This document shows, in pieces, positions 9,323 to 18,473 of a DNA stretch of 64,000 nucleotides. A program made the translations under genes and the position numbers. The stretch covers positions 1,612,001-1,676,000 of the forward strand of contig NZ_OY734020.1 of the NCBI RefSeq assembly GCF_963455295.1. The letters run 5' to 3'. This DNA is from Candidatus Thiodiazotropha sp. CDECU1. GTDB lineage: Bacteria > Pseudomonadota > Gammaproteobacteria > Chromatiales > Chromatiaceae. The notes under the pieces are model-generated. The model did not search any database and was not told where the DNA came from. It saw only the letters and a list, made by a program, of their open reading frames with translations. The number at the start of each line of letters is the position of its first letter. Position 1 is the first letter of the stretch.

Positions 9323-10960
9323 CTAGACAAACAGATCGGCATAGGCCGAATCGAAATCGGCCCCGGTCTGGAAATTCACCAGATTCGGGAACAGTGATCG
9401 CATCAGGGAATCGTCGACGCCGAACCAGCGGGCAATCGCTGCGTTGACCTGATCCTGGGCAGTAGTGGGAATGTAGCGTCCCTTGTCAGCGTAATCATCG
9501 ACACCGCCAAGCCGCAGATCAGGCAGGGTGCCGAACAGTTTGCCCCCGTCCAGGCTACCCGCCGAGTGATTACCGACTCCCCCCATCACCAGTTGGTTCG
9601 AGGCCCAGGCATGATCGGTGCCATCCCCGTTATTGGTCAGGGTACGGCCGAAATCGGACATGCTGAAGGTGGTGACTTGCTGGGCATATCCCAGCTCTTC
9701 CAGCGCCTTCTGAAACTTCCACAGGCCAATACTCAGCTCCCGCAACAACAGGGGATGGTTTTGGGCTTGACTGGCGTGGGTATCGAATCCATCCATCCGG
9801 ACTAGGAAAATCTGCCTGTTATAGCCTGGTCCCAGAACCCCGGAGGCCCCCATATGGATCATCTTTGTCACCGATTCAAGCTGCTCGATCAGGGTTCCTT
9901 TGATATTGCTGGAAAAGCCCAACTGCTCATTGGTAGGAATGGAAAACAGTGCCTGGCCATAGGAATCGGTGGTGGCAAAATCGATCTGGGTTGCCTGCCA
10001 GCTGCTCTCCAGAAAATCGAAGGTGGATACGGATTTGAGTAACAGGCGATTGTAGAGATCCTTGAAATAGTCACTTGTGGTCGGCGTATTGGCAGCGGTG
10101 AAATCGAGTCGACCGGTATTGCCTTGCACGCCGGACAGGGCATTGAACAATCCCCGCCGATCATCTCTGTCATTGCTGACGCCTGTTCTCAGGTGACCAA
10201 TACTGGGTGGGCTGTCGGTCTTTAATACCAGCGGGGAGCTGTTTCGGCCGACCAGCATGAGGGCGCTGTTTAAATAGGATAGGTTGAGTCCAATTGGATT
10301 ACTGTTGTTGATATCATTCCAGGCATCCGCGATACGTCCTGCCCAGCCAATATTGCCGAGATCATCGGCGCGCCCGGTTTGCAACTCCCGCTGCTGATGG
10401 TCGTGAGCGAACAGGAACTTCGGCAGTTCAGCACTCCCGGCGTGGATGTCTGCGCGGCTCACCGGTTCCACCAGGGTGCCGGTGTTCGCCACGATGCTTA
10501 CCCGGTCATCGTGAATCAACTGGGCCAACTCCGGCATAATACCGTTCACCGCCAGGTCGATCCCCTTGGCCGTCAATGGATAGAGGCCTCGTGTATAGGC
10601 GGAACTATGACGTTGATTCAGGTTATAGGGATTGGCGCTGCCAGATCCCAGACTACCCTGATTCAGATTGGTATTGCCGCTTGTCACCGAGGAGAGGCCA
10701 AGGTCTGTGTCAGCGACTGCCAGACTCCCTCTTACAGAGGCATAATCCGTATAGCCTCTACCCGGCGCGCTTGCATAGGGTATCAGCATATTGAATGGGT
10801 CATTGCCACCATAGAGGAATACGCAGACCATTGCCTTGTAGTCTGAAAAGGCCGGTGCGGCGGCCTGACACGGCCTGGTGTAGGCGAGCTGGCCGAGAGG
10901 GCCTAACAGGCTCAGGCCTCCCATGGCTGTGGTACGTTTAAGAAAATCCCTGCGTTTCAT
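9323..10960 (-). CDS. DUF1501 family protein with Tat signal
   Basis: 545 residues. The N-terminus MKRRDFLKRTTAMGGLSLLG is a twin-arginine-type signal (RRDFLK followed by a hydrophobic stretch and AxA near 33-35), so export in folded form is expected. The remainder resembles DUF1501 proteins, which share the alkaline-phosphatase/sulfatase-like fold; MVCVFLYGGNDPFNMLIPY and the FDTHASQAQNHP block are typical. Molecular function is not established. It follows the DUF1800 gene by about 34 bp on the minus strand; DUF1800 and DUF1501 genes are commonly paired, so joint action in the periplasm or at the surface is likely. Confidence 0.85.
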   Translation of the reverse strand: MKRRDFLKRTTAMGGLSLLGPLGQLAYTRPCQAAAPAFSDYKAMVCVFLYGGNDPFNMLIPYASAPGRGYTDYASVRGSLAVADTDLGLSSVTSGNTNLNQGSLGSGSANPYNLNQRHSSAYTRGLYPLTAKGIDLAVNGIMPELAQLIHDDRVSIVANTGTLVEPVSRADIHAGSAELPKFLFAHDHQQRELQTGRADDLGNIGWAGRIADAWNDINNSNPIGLNLSYLNSALMLVGRNSSPLVLKTDSPPSIGHLRTGVSNDRDDRRGLFNALSGVQGNTGRLDFTAANTPTTSDYFKDLYNRLLLKSVSTFDFLESSWQATQIDFATTDSYGQALFSIPTNEQLGFSSNIKGTLIEQLESVTKMIHMGASGVLGPGYNRQIFLVRMDGFDTHASQAQNHPLLLRELSIGLWKFQKALEELGYAQQVTTFSMSDFGRTLTNNGDGTDHAWASNQLVMGGVGNHSAGSLDGGKLFGTLPDLRLGGVDDYADKGRYIPTTAQDQVNAAIARWFGVDDSLMRSLFPNLVNFQTGADFDSAYADLFV

Positions 10961-10994
10961 TGCAATATCCTGATCAGTTGCATCGTATCCTGGT

Positions 10995-13796
10995 TTATTT
11001 TTGAATCATGTAGCTGCTGGAGGTGACAATCATGGTGATGGCATCACGAATCAGAGCGCGGGCCTCGGTGAATGAATTACGGTGGTTGGTGCCGGCACTT
11101 TCCAGCAGATAGTGCTTGAGTGCGGACCTGTAGTCAGATGACATCTGCCCGCCCAGCAGTAATAGGTCGAGATGATCGAGTAGGGCGTCAACGGCATTCG
11201 CCTTGGGCGTATCACCCTGGCTATCCGTGGATCTGTCATTGATCGATGCGAAGTCCCGGTTGCTGTCACCCTCCAGGGCCTGCTCGAAAATGGCCAACTC
11301 GGTGTCGAAATTGGTCAACAATATCTTTTCTGAATAGGTGTAGAACGAGCTGCCGTACTCGGCCAGGGTCTCTCCTGCCAAGTGGAGGACATAATTTTTT
11401 TCAAACCTGTGCAGGGTGCTGTAGATCAGGTTGTTGTATTCGATCAACATCTGATCTGTCTGTATCTGCAGCTCCGGCGCCACCAGGTTATGCGCCACAA
11501 AGCGGTTGTCTCTCGGAATGTGGTCCGGGCTGTAAAAGTTGAACACTGAAGGGGAGCGGAGAGGACCCTGCCCCAAACGTCTTTGCGGTGCCCTGATCCA
11601 ATACACGCCGTTCATCGCCACACCGCCTTGACTGTTCCAGCCGTTCAAGGGTGTGGTGTGGACAGCCCGAAGCAGCTGGGTATACGCCAGCATTGGCTCC
11701 TTTGCCTTGCCATAGGACGGATCGATCAGATGACGATCGTCCCGGGCTTCCGGGTCGAGGAGTATGGCCCGCACCACCGCTCTCAGGTCACCCTTTACAC
11801 CGTTGCCGTTGTTGTTGAAGACCTGCGCCACCCGCGCCAGATAGGCGGAGGATGGATTGGAACTGACGAGTCGCTGGATCAGATGCCTGCTCACATAGGG
11901 GGCGACATTCGGATGGCTGAACAGAACATCCAGTGCCCTGTCGAGACCGCTCTGGTCGCTGCCTGCATTGAGGGCGAAGGTCTGCCCCAGTAGCGTGACA
12001 GAGCCGTCGCCCCCCGCGGCAGCCTCGTCTTCATGGTGTTCCGAATGAAACACCATGGGTTGCGTGTAGTCGCCATCTCTACTGTTCAATCTCCCAAACC
12101 TGCTGTTTCTCGCCAGGTCCCAGCCCGTCATCACCTTGGCCAGCTCTTCTATATCGTTTTGCGTATAGGTGGGTACCAGATCGTTACCGGGATCGGGATA
12201 GCTGTTGCTGTCACCATCCCGGTTCGGACTGCCATCCAGGTTCAATTCATACAGCCCGACGGAGAATAGCTGGATCACTTCCCGGGCGAAATTCTCGTCG
12301 GGTCGGGCACCGGTTGCGAGGTCTGCCTTGCGGTTGCCCTGGTGCGAGAGGTAGACGCCCATGGCGGGACTTCGTGCAACCTCTCCCAGCAATCTCCGGT
12401 AGTTGCCGAATGCGTGCTGCACCAACAGGTCATAGTAGGCGGCCAGGGCTTCGCCACGGGATGCCAGAACCGGTACGCTATCCGAGGTGACCAGCAGCTG
12501 GCTCAGTGCATAGGCGACACGCTGACGCAGTTGATCGGAACCGATCTCGTTACTCTGGTTGGATGATCCCAGGGCATTCTCCCACCATGCGGCCATCTGG
12601 TAGTCCAAGGTTGTTCGGTCTGCGGTTGACTGGTTGAAAACACCGTTGGTGAGCCAATCGTTATCGGGTTCCGCCCGCAGGGCGATCTGGCGGGTGCGTT
12701 GCAGGTGGCTCAGCCAGCCATCGCCAGCACTGGAGTATGCGGATCTCATGGAGAGTTGACTATCGATCCAGCCAACCACACCCATTTGCTTGACCCGTTC
12801 GATATCTTCCCGGGTTGGCCCGTAGGTGGCTTGTGTCAATAGGCGGTGAGCCATGTTATCTGTCACTGGCCGCTGCTCCACGACGGTGAGGACAAAGCGG
12901 TTTTCGATACTCAACTCACCATCGGTGGCTGTGATTGTCAGCGGGTATGAATTTCCCAGCTCAGCCCAAGAGGGTTGTCCGGACAGGGTCTGTGTATCAG
13001 CCGAGAAATGTAACCAATAGGGAAGTTGCGAGACAGAATATCTCAACTCATCCCCATCGGGATCCTCAGCTTGTACGGTCAATGCATAGAGTGTATCAAT
13101 GGGTAGTTGGGCATTGTTACCGGATTGGGTAAATCTGGGGGGGCGGTTGACCGACGTTATTGTAATAGTGACATTTGCGCTTGCCGACAGGGAATTCCCA
13201 TCGCTGATGATATAGCTGAAACTGTCTGAGGTTGTAGCAGAACCGTCGTGACGATAGGTGACCCTGCCGTCGGCCTGCAACGTCACATCCCCATGCCTGG
13301 GGTTGCCTAGGGATTCGATTCTGAGTACAGAACCCTCACCAGCAGAATCATTATTCAGCAGGTGGAGTGTTACAGAGCCGCCCAGTTCCACACTGGCTTG
13401 GTCATCCACAGCAACGGGTGCCTGGTCCTCATTGACATAGGGTGGAATCAATATGGTGAGATCCACCTGGGCAGGGGCTGAGTAGGAAGCACCATCATAG
13501 GTAAGATAGGTGAAACTGTCAGTTGTAGCGGTCGAGCCATCATGCTGATAGACGATCAGGCCATCATCTTGGACGGTTATGGTTCCGTGTGAAGGAGCGG
13601 TTTCGGTCACTATTACTAATGGATCGTGATCCTTATCCCGATCATTCTGCAATACATCGATGACCGTACTTCTACCCTGTTCCAGGGTGGTGCTATCGTC
13701 AGTTGCAACCGGTGCTGTGTTTTCATCCAAACATCCGGACAGGACAAGGGATAATAGGACAGGTAGGATTGATGAGACAGTTTTCGACACTTCCAT
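10995..13796 (-). CDS. DUF1800 lipoprotein with cadherin-like repeats
   Basis: 933 residues. A lipobox LSGC at 19-22 marks it as a probable lipoprotein. Two cadherin-like/VCBS-type repeats (about 28-115 and 125-215, each beginning APVA.DD and containing DSF.Y) and an Ig-like domain (about 218-310, PPRFTQSG to VEQ) precede the DUF1800 region (about 315-930, starting MAHRLLTQATYGPT). DUF1800 has no settled function. The adhesin-like N-terminus suggests surface display. It is first in the operon with the DUF1501 gene. Confidence 0.85.
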   Translation of the reverse strand: MEVSKTVSSILPVLLSLVLSGCLDENTAPVATDDSTTLEQGRSTVIDVLQNDRDKDHDPLVIVTETAPSHGTITVQDDGLIVYQHDGSTATTDSFTYLTYDGASYSAPAQVDLTILIPPYVNEDQAPVAVDDQASVELGGSVTLHLLNNDSAGEGSVLRIESLGNPRHGDVTLQADGRVTYRHDGSATTSDSFSYIISDGNSLSASANVTITITSVNRPPRFTQSGNNAQLPIDTLYALTVQAEDPDGDELRYSVSQLPYWLHFSADTQTLSGQPSWAELGNSYPLTITATDGELSIENRFVLTVVEQRPVTDNMAHRLLTQATYGPTREDIERVKQMGVVGWIDSQLSMRSAYSSAGDGWLSHLQRTRQIALRAEPDNDWLTNGVFNQSTADRTTLDYQMAAWWENALGSSNQSNEIGSDQLRQRVAYALSQLLVTSDSVPVLASRGEALAAYYDLLVQHAFGNYRRLLGEVARSPAMGVYLSHQGNRKADLATGARPDENFAREVIQLFSVGLYELNLDGSPNRDGDSNSYPDPGNDLVPTYTQNDIEELAKVMTGWDLARNSRFGRLNSRDGDYTQPMVFHSEHHEDEAAAGGDGSVTLLGQTFALNAGSDQSGLDRALDVLFSHPNVAPYVSRHLIQRLVSSNPSSAYLARVAQVFNNNGNGVKGDLRAVVRAILLDPEARDDRHLIDPSYGKAKEPMLAYTQLLRAVHTTPLNGWNSQGGVAMNGVYWIRAPQRRLGQGPLRSPSVFNFYSPDHIPRDNRFVAHNLVAPELQIQTDQMLIEYNNLIYSTLHRFEKNYVLHLAGETLAEYGSSFYTYSEKILLTNFDTELAIFEQALEGDSNRDFASINDRSTDSQGDTPKANAVDALLDHLDLLLLGGQMSSDYRSALKHYLLESAGTNHRNSFTEARALIRDAITMIVTSSSYMIQK

Positions 13797-14220
13797 TTCT
13801 CGTTGCTCAGTGGATTCTGCAGTGGTTGCCAGGGCAACCAGGAATCGTGTTGTTGTTTGCTTGTTGGCGCTAAGAATAGGTTGTTGTTGTCCTGGAAATT
13901 GAGTAGTGCTTCATATTTTGTCTGTTTTATTATTCACTCAGCCAGTGAGTTGTGTGTGCTGCACAAATGCCACTAAAAAATGACATTGTTCATTCGACAC
14001 CGGGGATCTGATGGGAAAGCTCTCATCTGAGTTATATCCCCCTCTGATCAGTCCGTAAGATCAGGAAAGCTGATTTGGCACGCGAATATAGTTCCTGAAA
14101 TGTGATTTAGAATACTAGGGTCTGTTAACAGGCCCTAGTTCAGGCATTAGCGAGGGCTGGGATGCTGGAGGCTGGATCTGTCGCCAGTCTGGCGGGTGGG
14201 ATCTTGATCTAAAAAAAAAA
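13797..14220. other. Intergenic region between DUF1800 gene and tRNA-Asp
   Basis: 424 bp with no convincing gene. It contains the promoter region of the minus-strand DUF1800 operon, a 24-bp palindrome at 14115-14138, and a run of ten A residues at 14211-14220. On the minus strand that run is a T-tract directly after the tRNA, which probably ends its transcription. Confidence 0.5.
14115..14138. repeat. 24-bp near-perfect palindrome centred on GTTAAC
   Basis: The arms CTAGGGTCTGTT and AACAGGCCCTAG are complementary except for one position. The same TAGGGCCTGTTAACA core forms the ends of the nested element at 20005-20353, so this may be a solo terminal repeat or the scar of a related element. 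Confidence 0.6.
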
Positions 14221-14297
14221 TGGCGGAGCGGACGGGACTCGAACCCGCGACCCCCGGCGTGACAGGCCGGTATTCTAACCAACTGAACTACCGCTCC
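14221..14297 (-). tRNA. tRNA-Asp (GTC)
   Basis: On the minus strand the 77-nt sequence starts GGAGCGG and ends CCGCTCC-G-CCA with the CCA encoded. The D-arm contains AGTTCAGTTGGTTAGAA, the anticodon loop is CTGTCAC with anticodon GTC, and the T-arm is GCGGGTTCGAGTCCCGT. It closely resembles E. coli tRNA-Asp. A T-tract follows the 3' end. Confidence 0.97.
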
Positions 14298-14338
14298 GTA
14301 GTTGAGAGCGCGATAGTTTAAGGTTTTTCGCGCTCAGG

Positions 14339-15145
14339 TCAACCCAAACCTTGCAGCCAGGAGTGCCAGGCTTCAAACAGCCTTTGGTTGGCCGCGCCGA
14401 CTGCCATCTTTGGTTCCAGTCCGAGGCGAGACGAATCTGGCTGTGTGGCGGTTTTATCGCTCAGAGTGAAGCGGCCACCGGCTTCGCTAAAGATGAGCGT
14501 GCCCGCGGCATAGTCCCACAGCCTGGCGCCACCGTGGAGATAGAGCTGGAGTCGGCCCGCCGCCAGCCAGCACCAGTCGAGGGCCACACTGCCGATACTG
14601 CGTTGGGAGCGGTAGGGTGGGGCGGTTGCCAGGCGGGTCGCCAGGGGGGGATCGAGGCGCTTGAAATCGACCATGGCAACGCACTCTTGCAGTTGATCGA
14701 GACGACAGTTGATGCTCAACCGCTGTTGATTCAACCAGGCCCCAGACCCCTTTTCGGCGTGGAAGAGCTCATCTCTGACAGGGTCGTAGATAATGCCGAT
14801 CACTGCCTCGCCATTTATCATATAGGCCAGGGAGACGGCAAAGCAGGGCATGCCGGATACAAAGTTTGCGGTGCCATCCAAAGGATCAAGACACCAAAAA
14901 CCCTGATTTCCGTTATTTATGATTGCCATTTGATGCTCATATGACATCTCCTCACCCAATAGTGGAATCTGTGGGTAGTGGTGCTTTAATTCGATCATTA
15001 TGCGTTGCTGTATCGCCAGGTCCGCTTGGGTGACGAGGCTCCCATCTGCCTTGACTTGGCGTTCACAGCTGTCGAATCGCGGTATCAGTTCCGAGCGTGC
15101 GCTCGCAACGAGCAATTCACACAGTAGCTTGGTGTCAATAGTCAT
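14339..15145 (-). CDS. Inositol monophosphatase family phosphatase
   Basis: 268 residues. The metal-binding motifs are complete: GEE at 64-66, DPLDGTANF starting at D87 (with D90), and WDYAAG with D211. Members dephosphorylate inositol phosphate, histidinol phosphate or 3'-phosphoadenosine phosphates (CysQ), using Mg2+. The sequence does not fix the substrate. It starts just upstream of a divergent membrane-protein gene and is transcribed towards the tRNA. Confidence 0.9.
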   Translation of the reverse strand: MTIDTKLLCELLVASARSELIPRFDSCERQVKADGSLVTQADLAIQQRIMIELKHHYPQIPLLGEEMSYEHQMAIINNGNQGFWCLDPLDGTANFVSGMPCFAVSLAYMINGEAVIGIIYDPVRDELFHAEKGSGAWLNQQRLSINCRLDQLQECVAMVDFKRLDPPLATRLATAPPYRSQRSIGSVALDWCWLAAGRLQLYLHGGARLWDYAAGTLIFSEAGGRFTLSDKTATQPDSSRLGLEPKMAVGAANQRLFEAWHSWLQGLG

Positions 15146-15255
15146 GGTTTTATTATTTACCGCCCCTATTCGGTTTGCGTAATATCAACGCCAACCTCGG
15201 TTAATCGTGTCATATTCGATCACAGATCGATCGCATGCCTGGGAGAGAGCATACA

Positions 15256-15792
15256 ATGATTTTCGACGTAGATGAGTCGGTTCGCAAGCGGGCCAAGACA
15301 CCCCATGAGTTGTCGATGATAAATCTGGTGGGATGTCACCTGATTGCCGCACCTGCGGCAATCGTGCTGGATATCGGATTTATGGGGTTTTTGATTCCGC
15401 TGCTGCTGTCGCTCTCTGTCATCGGTTTTATCTGGTTTCGTGCCGGTGCTGAAACTGCATCCGGAGACTGGTTCGTTGCTGCACACTGGCGCCTCTCCGC
15501 CAATCGTACCCGTATCTTGATTATTGGTTATCTCATCAGTGCACTCATCTTGGGTATGGCAATGCTCGCCACCAGCGGCGATTCCAAAGGCGATATCATG
15601 ATGGTGGCCATATCGCGGGTTGCGGTTGTTCCGGCGCTTATAACAGTCATGATCTGCTTTGTACTGGAGTCGGGGTCTATCTATCAGGCGGGGAGAGGCG
15701 AGGTGCCTGATGGTATCGTGAAGCGGATGCCACCACCTGATACACTATCCGCGGTTCAGGATGGAGTCGTTGGACAAAATCAAAGCGGGTGA
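15256..15792 (+). CDS. Hypothetical membrane protein, four predicted TM segments
   Basis: I place the start at the ATG at 15256, preceded by GGGAGAGAG at suitable distance; an in-frame ATG at 15235 would add seven residues and overlap that ribosome site. The 178-residue product has hydrophobic segments at roughly 25-45, 46-65, 90-110 and 115-140, a cytoplasmic-looking charged N-terminus (DVDESVRKRAKTPHE) and a polar C-terminal tail. I do not recognise a characterised family. It is divergent from the phosphatase gene and convergent with the GGDEF-EAL gene, whose stop lies about 15 bp beyond. Confidence 0.7.
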   Translation: MIFDVDESVRKRAKTPHELSMINLVGCHLIAAPAAIVLDIGFMGFLIPLLLSLSVIGFIWFRAGAETASGDWFVAAHWRLSANRTRILIIGYLISALILGMAMLATSGDSKGDIMMVAISRVAVVPALITVMICFVLESGSIYQAGRGEVPDGIVKRMPPPDTLSAVQDGVVGQNQSG

Positions 15793-15807
15793 GCCTGGTG
15801 CCGCTAT

Positions 15808-18117
15808 TCAGTGGAGTCGCTTTGCACACTTATCCGCTGTCATCGGCCTTCCATAGCGGTAACCCTGCGCCATGCGATAGTCTGAAAGAATCAGATAAGT
15901 TTCCTGCTCGGCGGTTTCCACGCCTTCCGCTATCACTTCGATTCCCAGGCGATGGCCCAAGTCCTGGACGGTTTGAATAATCGCCTGATTGGCTTCGTCT
16001 GTGGTAATGTTTTGTAAAAATATCCTATCCAGTTTCAATCTGTCGATTGGCAGCTGCTTCAATCGCGCCAGAGAAGAGTGCTCGATACCGAAATCATCGA
16101 TAGCAATGGCGATTCCCAGTTCCTTGATCTGTTGTAGTATCTCAGCAGCGCTTTCGATTTGATCGGTATAGAGACTTTCAGTGATTTCGATAGTCAGCCA
16201 CTCTCCCTGGCAGTTTGTCTCTTTGAGGATATGTTGAATCGAGTCAACAAAATCCTTATGCAATAATTCACTAGCAGAAATATTTACTGCCATTGGTGGC
16301 GGGGTCAGGCCCATGCTGCGCCATGATTGAATTTGGCTGCAGACGTTGTGCAGTACCCACTGACCGATGGGGAAAGCCAAACCCACATCATCGGCCAACT
16401 CTAAAAAGTGGATTGGTGACACCAGTTCACGGCCCTCCTTATTCCAGCGTAGCAGGGCTTCCACACCGATCAATTTTCTTGAATGCAGTTCATATTGAGG
16501 TTGGTACAACAATAGGAAGTCGTCATCATTGACCGCGCTCTGCAGGGCTGCGATCGTATTCATCCGTTCTTGAATCAGCAGCGTCATGCTGGGATCGTAT
16601 AGTTGATAACTGTTATGGGTTTGCCTTTTTGCCCGATACATAGCTGTATCGGCACTCTGCAGCAGTAGTTTGCTTGTCTTGCCGTCATTGGGAAAAAGAC
16701 TGATGCCGATGCTGACGGATGGGTGGAGGCGTTTACCCTGGATGATTACCATCTGGTGAACTGACTCTATGATGTGTTCTGCCACGAAGGTGGCATCATC
16801 AGGGCGCCTGATATCCGCCAGCAGGATCACGAACTCATCCCCACTGATGCGCGAGACTACATCACCCTTACGGACAGCCTTGAGCAGGCGCCTGGCAACC
16901 ACTTCGAGCAGTGTATCCCCCGCGTCATGACCAAGACTGTCGTTCACTTCTTTGAATCGATCCAGGTCGAGAAAGAGCAGGGCGAGCATGGAATGATTTC
17001 TTGCTGCCCGTGAGACTGCTTGATCCAACAGGCGATTAAACATGAACCTGTTGGGTAATTGTGTCAGGGTATCTTTTTCGGCAAGTTGCTGCAGTTGTTG
17101 TTTATTGCTGCGCAATTCATCCAGCAGTTCAAGATGTTCAGTGAGGTCCCTATAGGTAACGACAATACCTGTGTTGCGATCATTGCCATCCGATAACGGA
17201 CTTGCCTGAAGTTCCATACGTAGGGGTTTGTCGCTTTTCTGAGGTATGTTATGGATGCTTTTTACTGGTCGGTTTGTCCTGATTACATCGCGAACCAAGC
17301 GTGCCGAGGGATTGATATATTTCTCGAACGCTTGCTCCTCCATACCATGATTGGAGAGGGTAAGTTTATGTGCGGCTTGATTTTGCAACACCAGTGACCT
17401 ATCCGTGGAGTAGACATACAGTGGATCAGCTACACCATCTATTATGGATTGCAGATTAGATTCGTTGGTGCGCAGCTTACGCAGGAAATTTTCAATCAAT
17501 AACCAGGCAAATAACACAATCAATGTAACGATAGCACCGGACCACCATAGTATTTCCCGAAAATCATTTTTCAGTACCGTGAGAAAGTTCCTATTCAGAT
17601 GGATTCGTGCGCTGCCAACAGCATCACCTGTCTGTTCATTCAGCAAGGGGATTTCCGATATCAAGCAGTTCTCGCAGTATGATAATCCACGGGCTAAGTC
17701 GAGCGTATCGGTTCCCTTAGTTACAGTTGCACTGTTAATGCTGACCTCTAGGCGCTGCACTATCGGTGTCTGCGTTGTGGGATCGCGCAACAGCATTATC
17801 GAATCCATTGCCTGCTCTAATTTTTGTGTACTGGACTCTGTTTCATTACTTAAAAATCTTGCCAAAATACCTGCCTGTGCTTCAGCGATCGCATTGGTTT
17901 GGGCAGTCAATCGAGGTTCCAGACTGAATTGCCAATATGCAAAAATCAATAGGTTTAGAATTATCGCCAAGGTAATGAATACAGTTGCAAGCACGTGGCT
18001 GTGAGCCAGCATATCGAGACTGACTCGTAGGTGTTGGCTGCTATTCATATGAGAGTTGAGCCAGGCTATAGCATCTGTGCCAGTGCCGTATCGCATCTTG
18101 GACAGTGCTTGTCTCAC
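15808..18117 (-). CDS. Membrane-bound PAS-GGDEF-EAL protein (c-di-GMP metabolism)
   Basis: About 769 residues from a GTG at 18117; in-frame ATGs at 18096 and 18048 are alternatives and none has a strong ribosome site. TM segments at about 40-62 and 190-210 bracket a periplasmic domain containing a C148-E-N-C151 pair. A PAS domain spans about 218-330. The cyclase domain has SGDEF at 425-429 instead of GGDEF, a variation that can still be active. The phosphodiesterase domain has E553-A-L with LYQPQ, DDFG and EGVE motifs intact. The protein probably makes or degrades c-di-GMP; the complete EAL set suggests degradation dominates. No partner gene is adjacent in the same direction. Confidence 0.88.
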   Translation of the reverse strand: MRQALSKMRYGTGTDAIAWLNSHMNSSQHLRVSLDMLAHSHVLATVFITLAIILNLLIFAYWQFSLEPRLTAQTNAIAEAQAGILARFLSNETESSTQKLEQAMDSIMLLRDPTTQTPIVQRLEVSINSATVTKGTDTLDLARGLSYCENCLISEIPLLNEQTGDAVGSARIHLNRNFLTVLKNDFREILWWSGAIVTLIVLFAWLLIENFLRKLRTNESNLQSIIDGVADPLYVYSTDRSLVLQNQAAHKLTLSNHGMEEQAFEKYINPSARLVRDVIRTNRPVKSIHNIPQKSDKPLRMELQASPLSDGNDRNTGIVVTYRDLTEHLELLDELRSNKQQLQQLAEKDTLTQLPNRFMFNRLLDQAVSRAARNHSMLALLFLDLDRFKEVNDSLGHDAGDTLLEVVARRLLKAVRKGDVVSRISGDEFVILLADIRRPDDATFVAEHIIESVHQMVIIQGKRLHPSVSIGISLFPNDGKTSKLLLQSADTAMYRAKRQTHNSYQLYDPSMTLLIQERMNTIAALQSAVNDDDFLLLYQPQYELHSRKLIGVEALLRWNKEGRELVSPIHFLELADDVGLAFPIGQWVLHNVCSQIQSWRSMGLTPPPMAVNISASELLHKDFVDSIQHILKETNCQGEWLTIEITESLYTDQIESAAEILQQIKELGIAIAIDDFGIEHSSLARLKQLPIDRLKLDRIFLQNITTDEANQAIIQTVQDLGHRLGIEVIAEGVETAEQETYLILSDYRMAQGYRYGRPMTADKCAKRLH

Positions 18118-18473
18118 GCCTGTTCAAATGGATTGATTGCGAAGCGCCATAAGGTGAATTGGTGAAAAGCCGAGCCTTGTCAGGCGGATCCAATGGATAG
18201 GTACTAGACGAATTGCGTTGACCGATATATAGCCATGAATGCAAAAATAACGCCTTGGCTCTAAAACTGCAGTTTAGATACATAATTCCTTTTGGCTGTT
18301 AACGATTCCGCCACTACACCGGACTTTTACTATGTCTGGCACATTTTTACAAATTAATGAGTTTTATGGGATTTTTGATCTTAATGAAGTATTAATATGG
18401 GAATGGTGTTACCAAACTCGTAGTGACCAACTAAAACACTAGAGATCTGAGAGCAAACTGGAGTAAAAATCAT
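18118..18473. other. Intergenic region with AT-rich segment
   Basis: 356 bp between the GGDEF-EAL start and the end of the PiT gene. No convincing gene. A candidate OmpR-type direct repeat, CTTAAT-GAAGT-ATTAAT, lies at 18380-18396, but it lacks the promoter context of the better sites elsewhere in the window. Confidence 0.45.

Noticed and set aside
18380-18396. CTTAAT-GAAGT-ATTAAT as a fourth QseB/PmrA-type site
   Set aside because: It fits the box but lacks the N7-TGCTA part, sits in an AT-rich stretch and has no clearly appropriate gene. Such a match can occur by chance.
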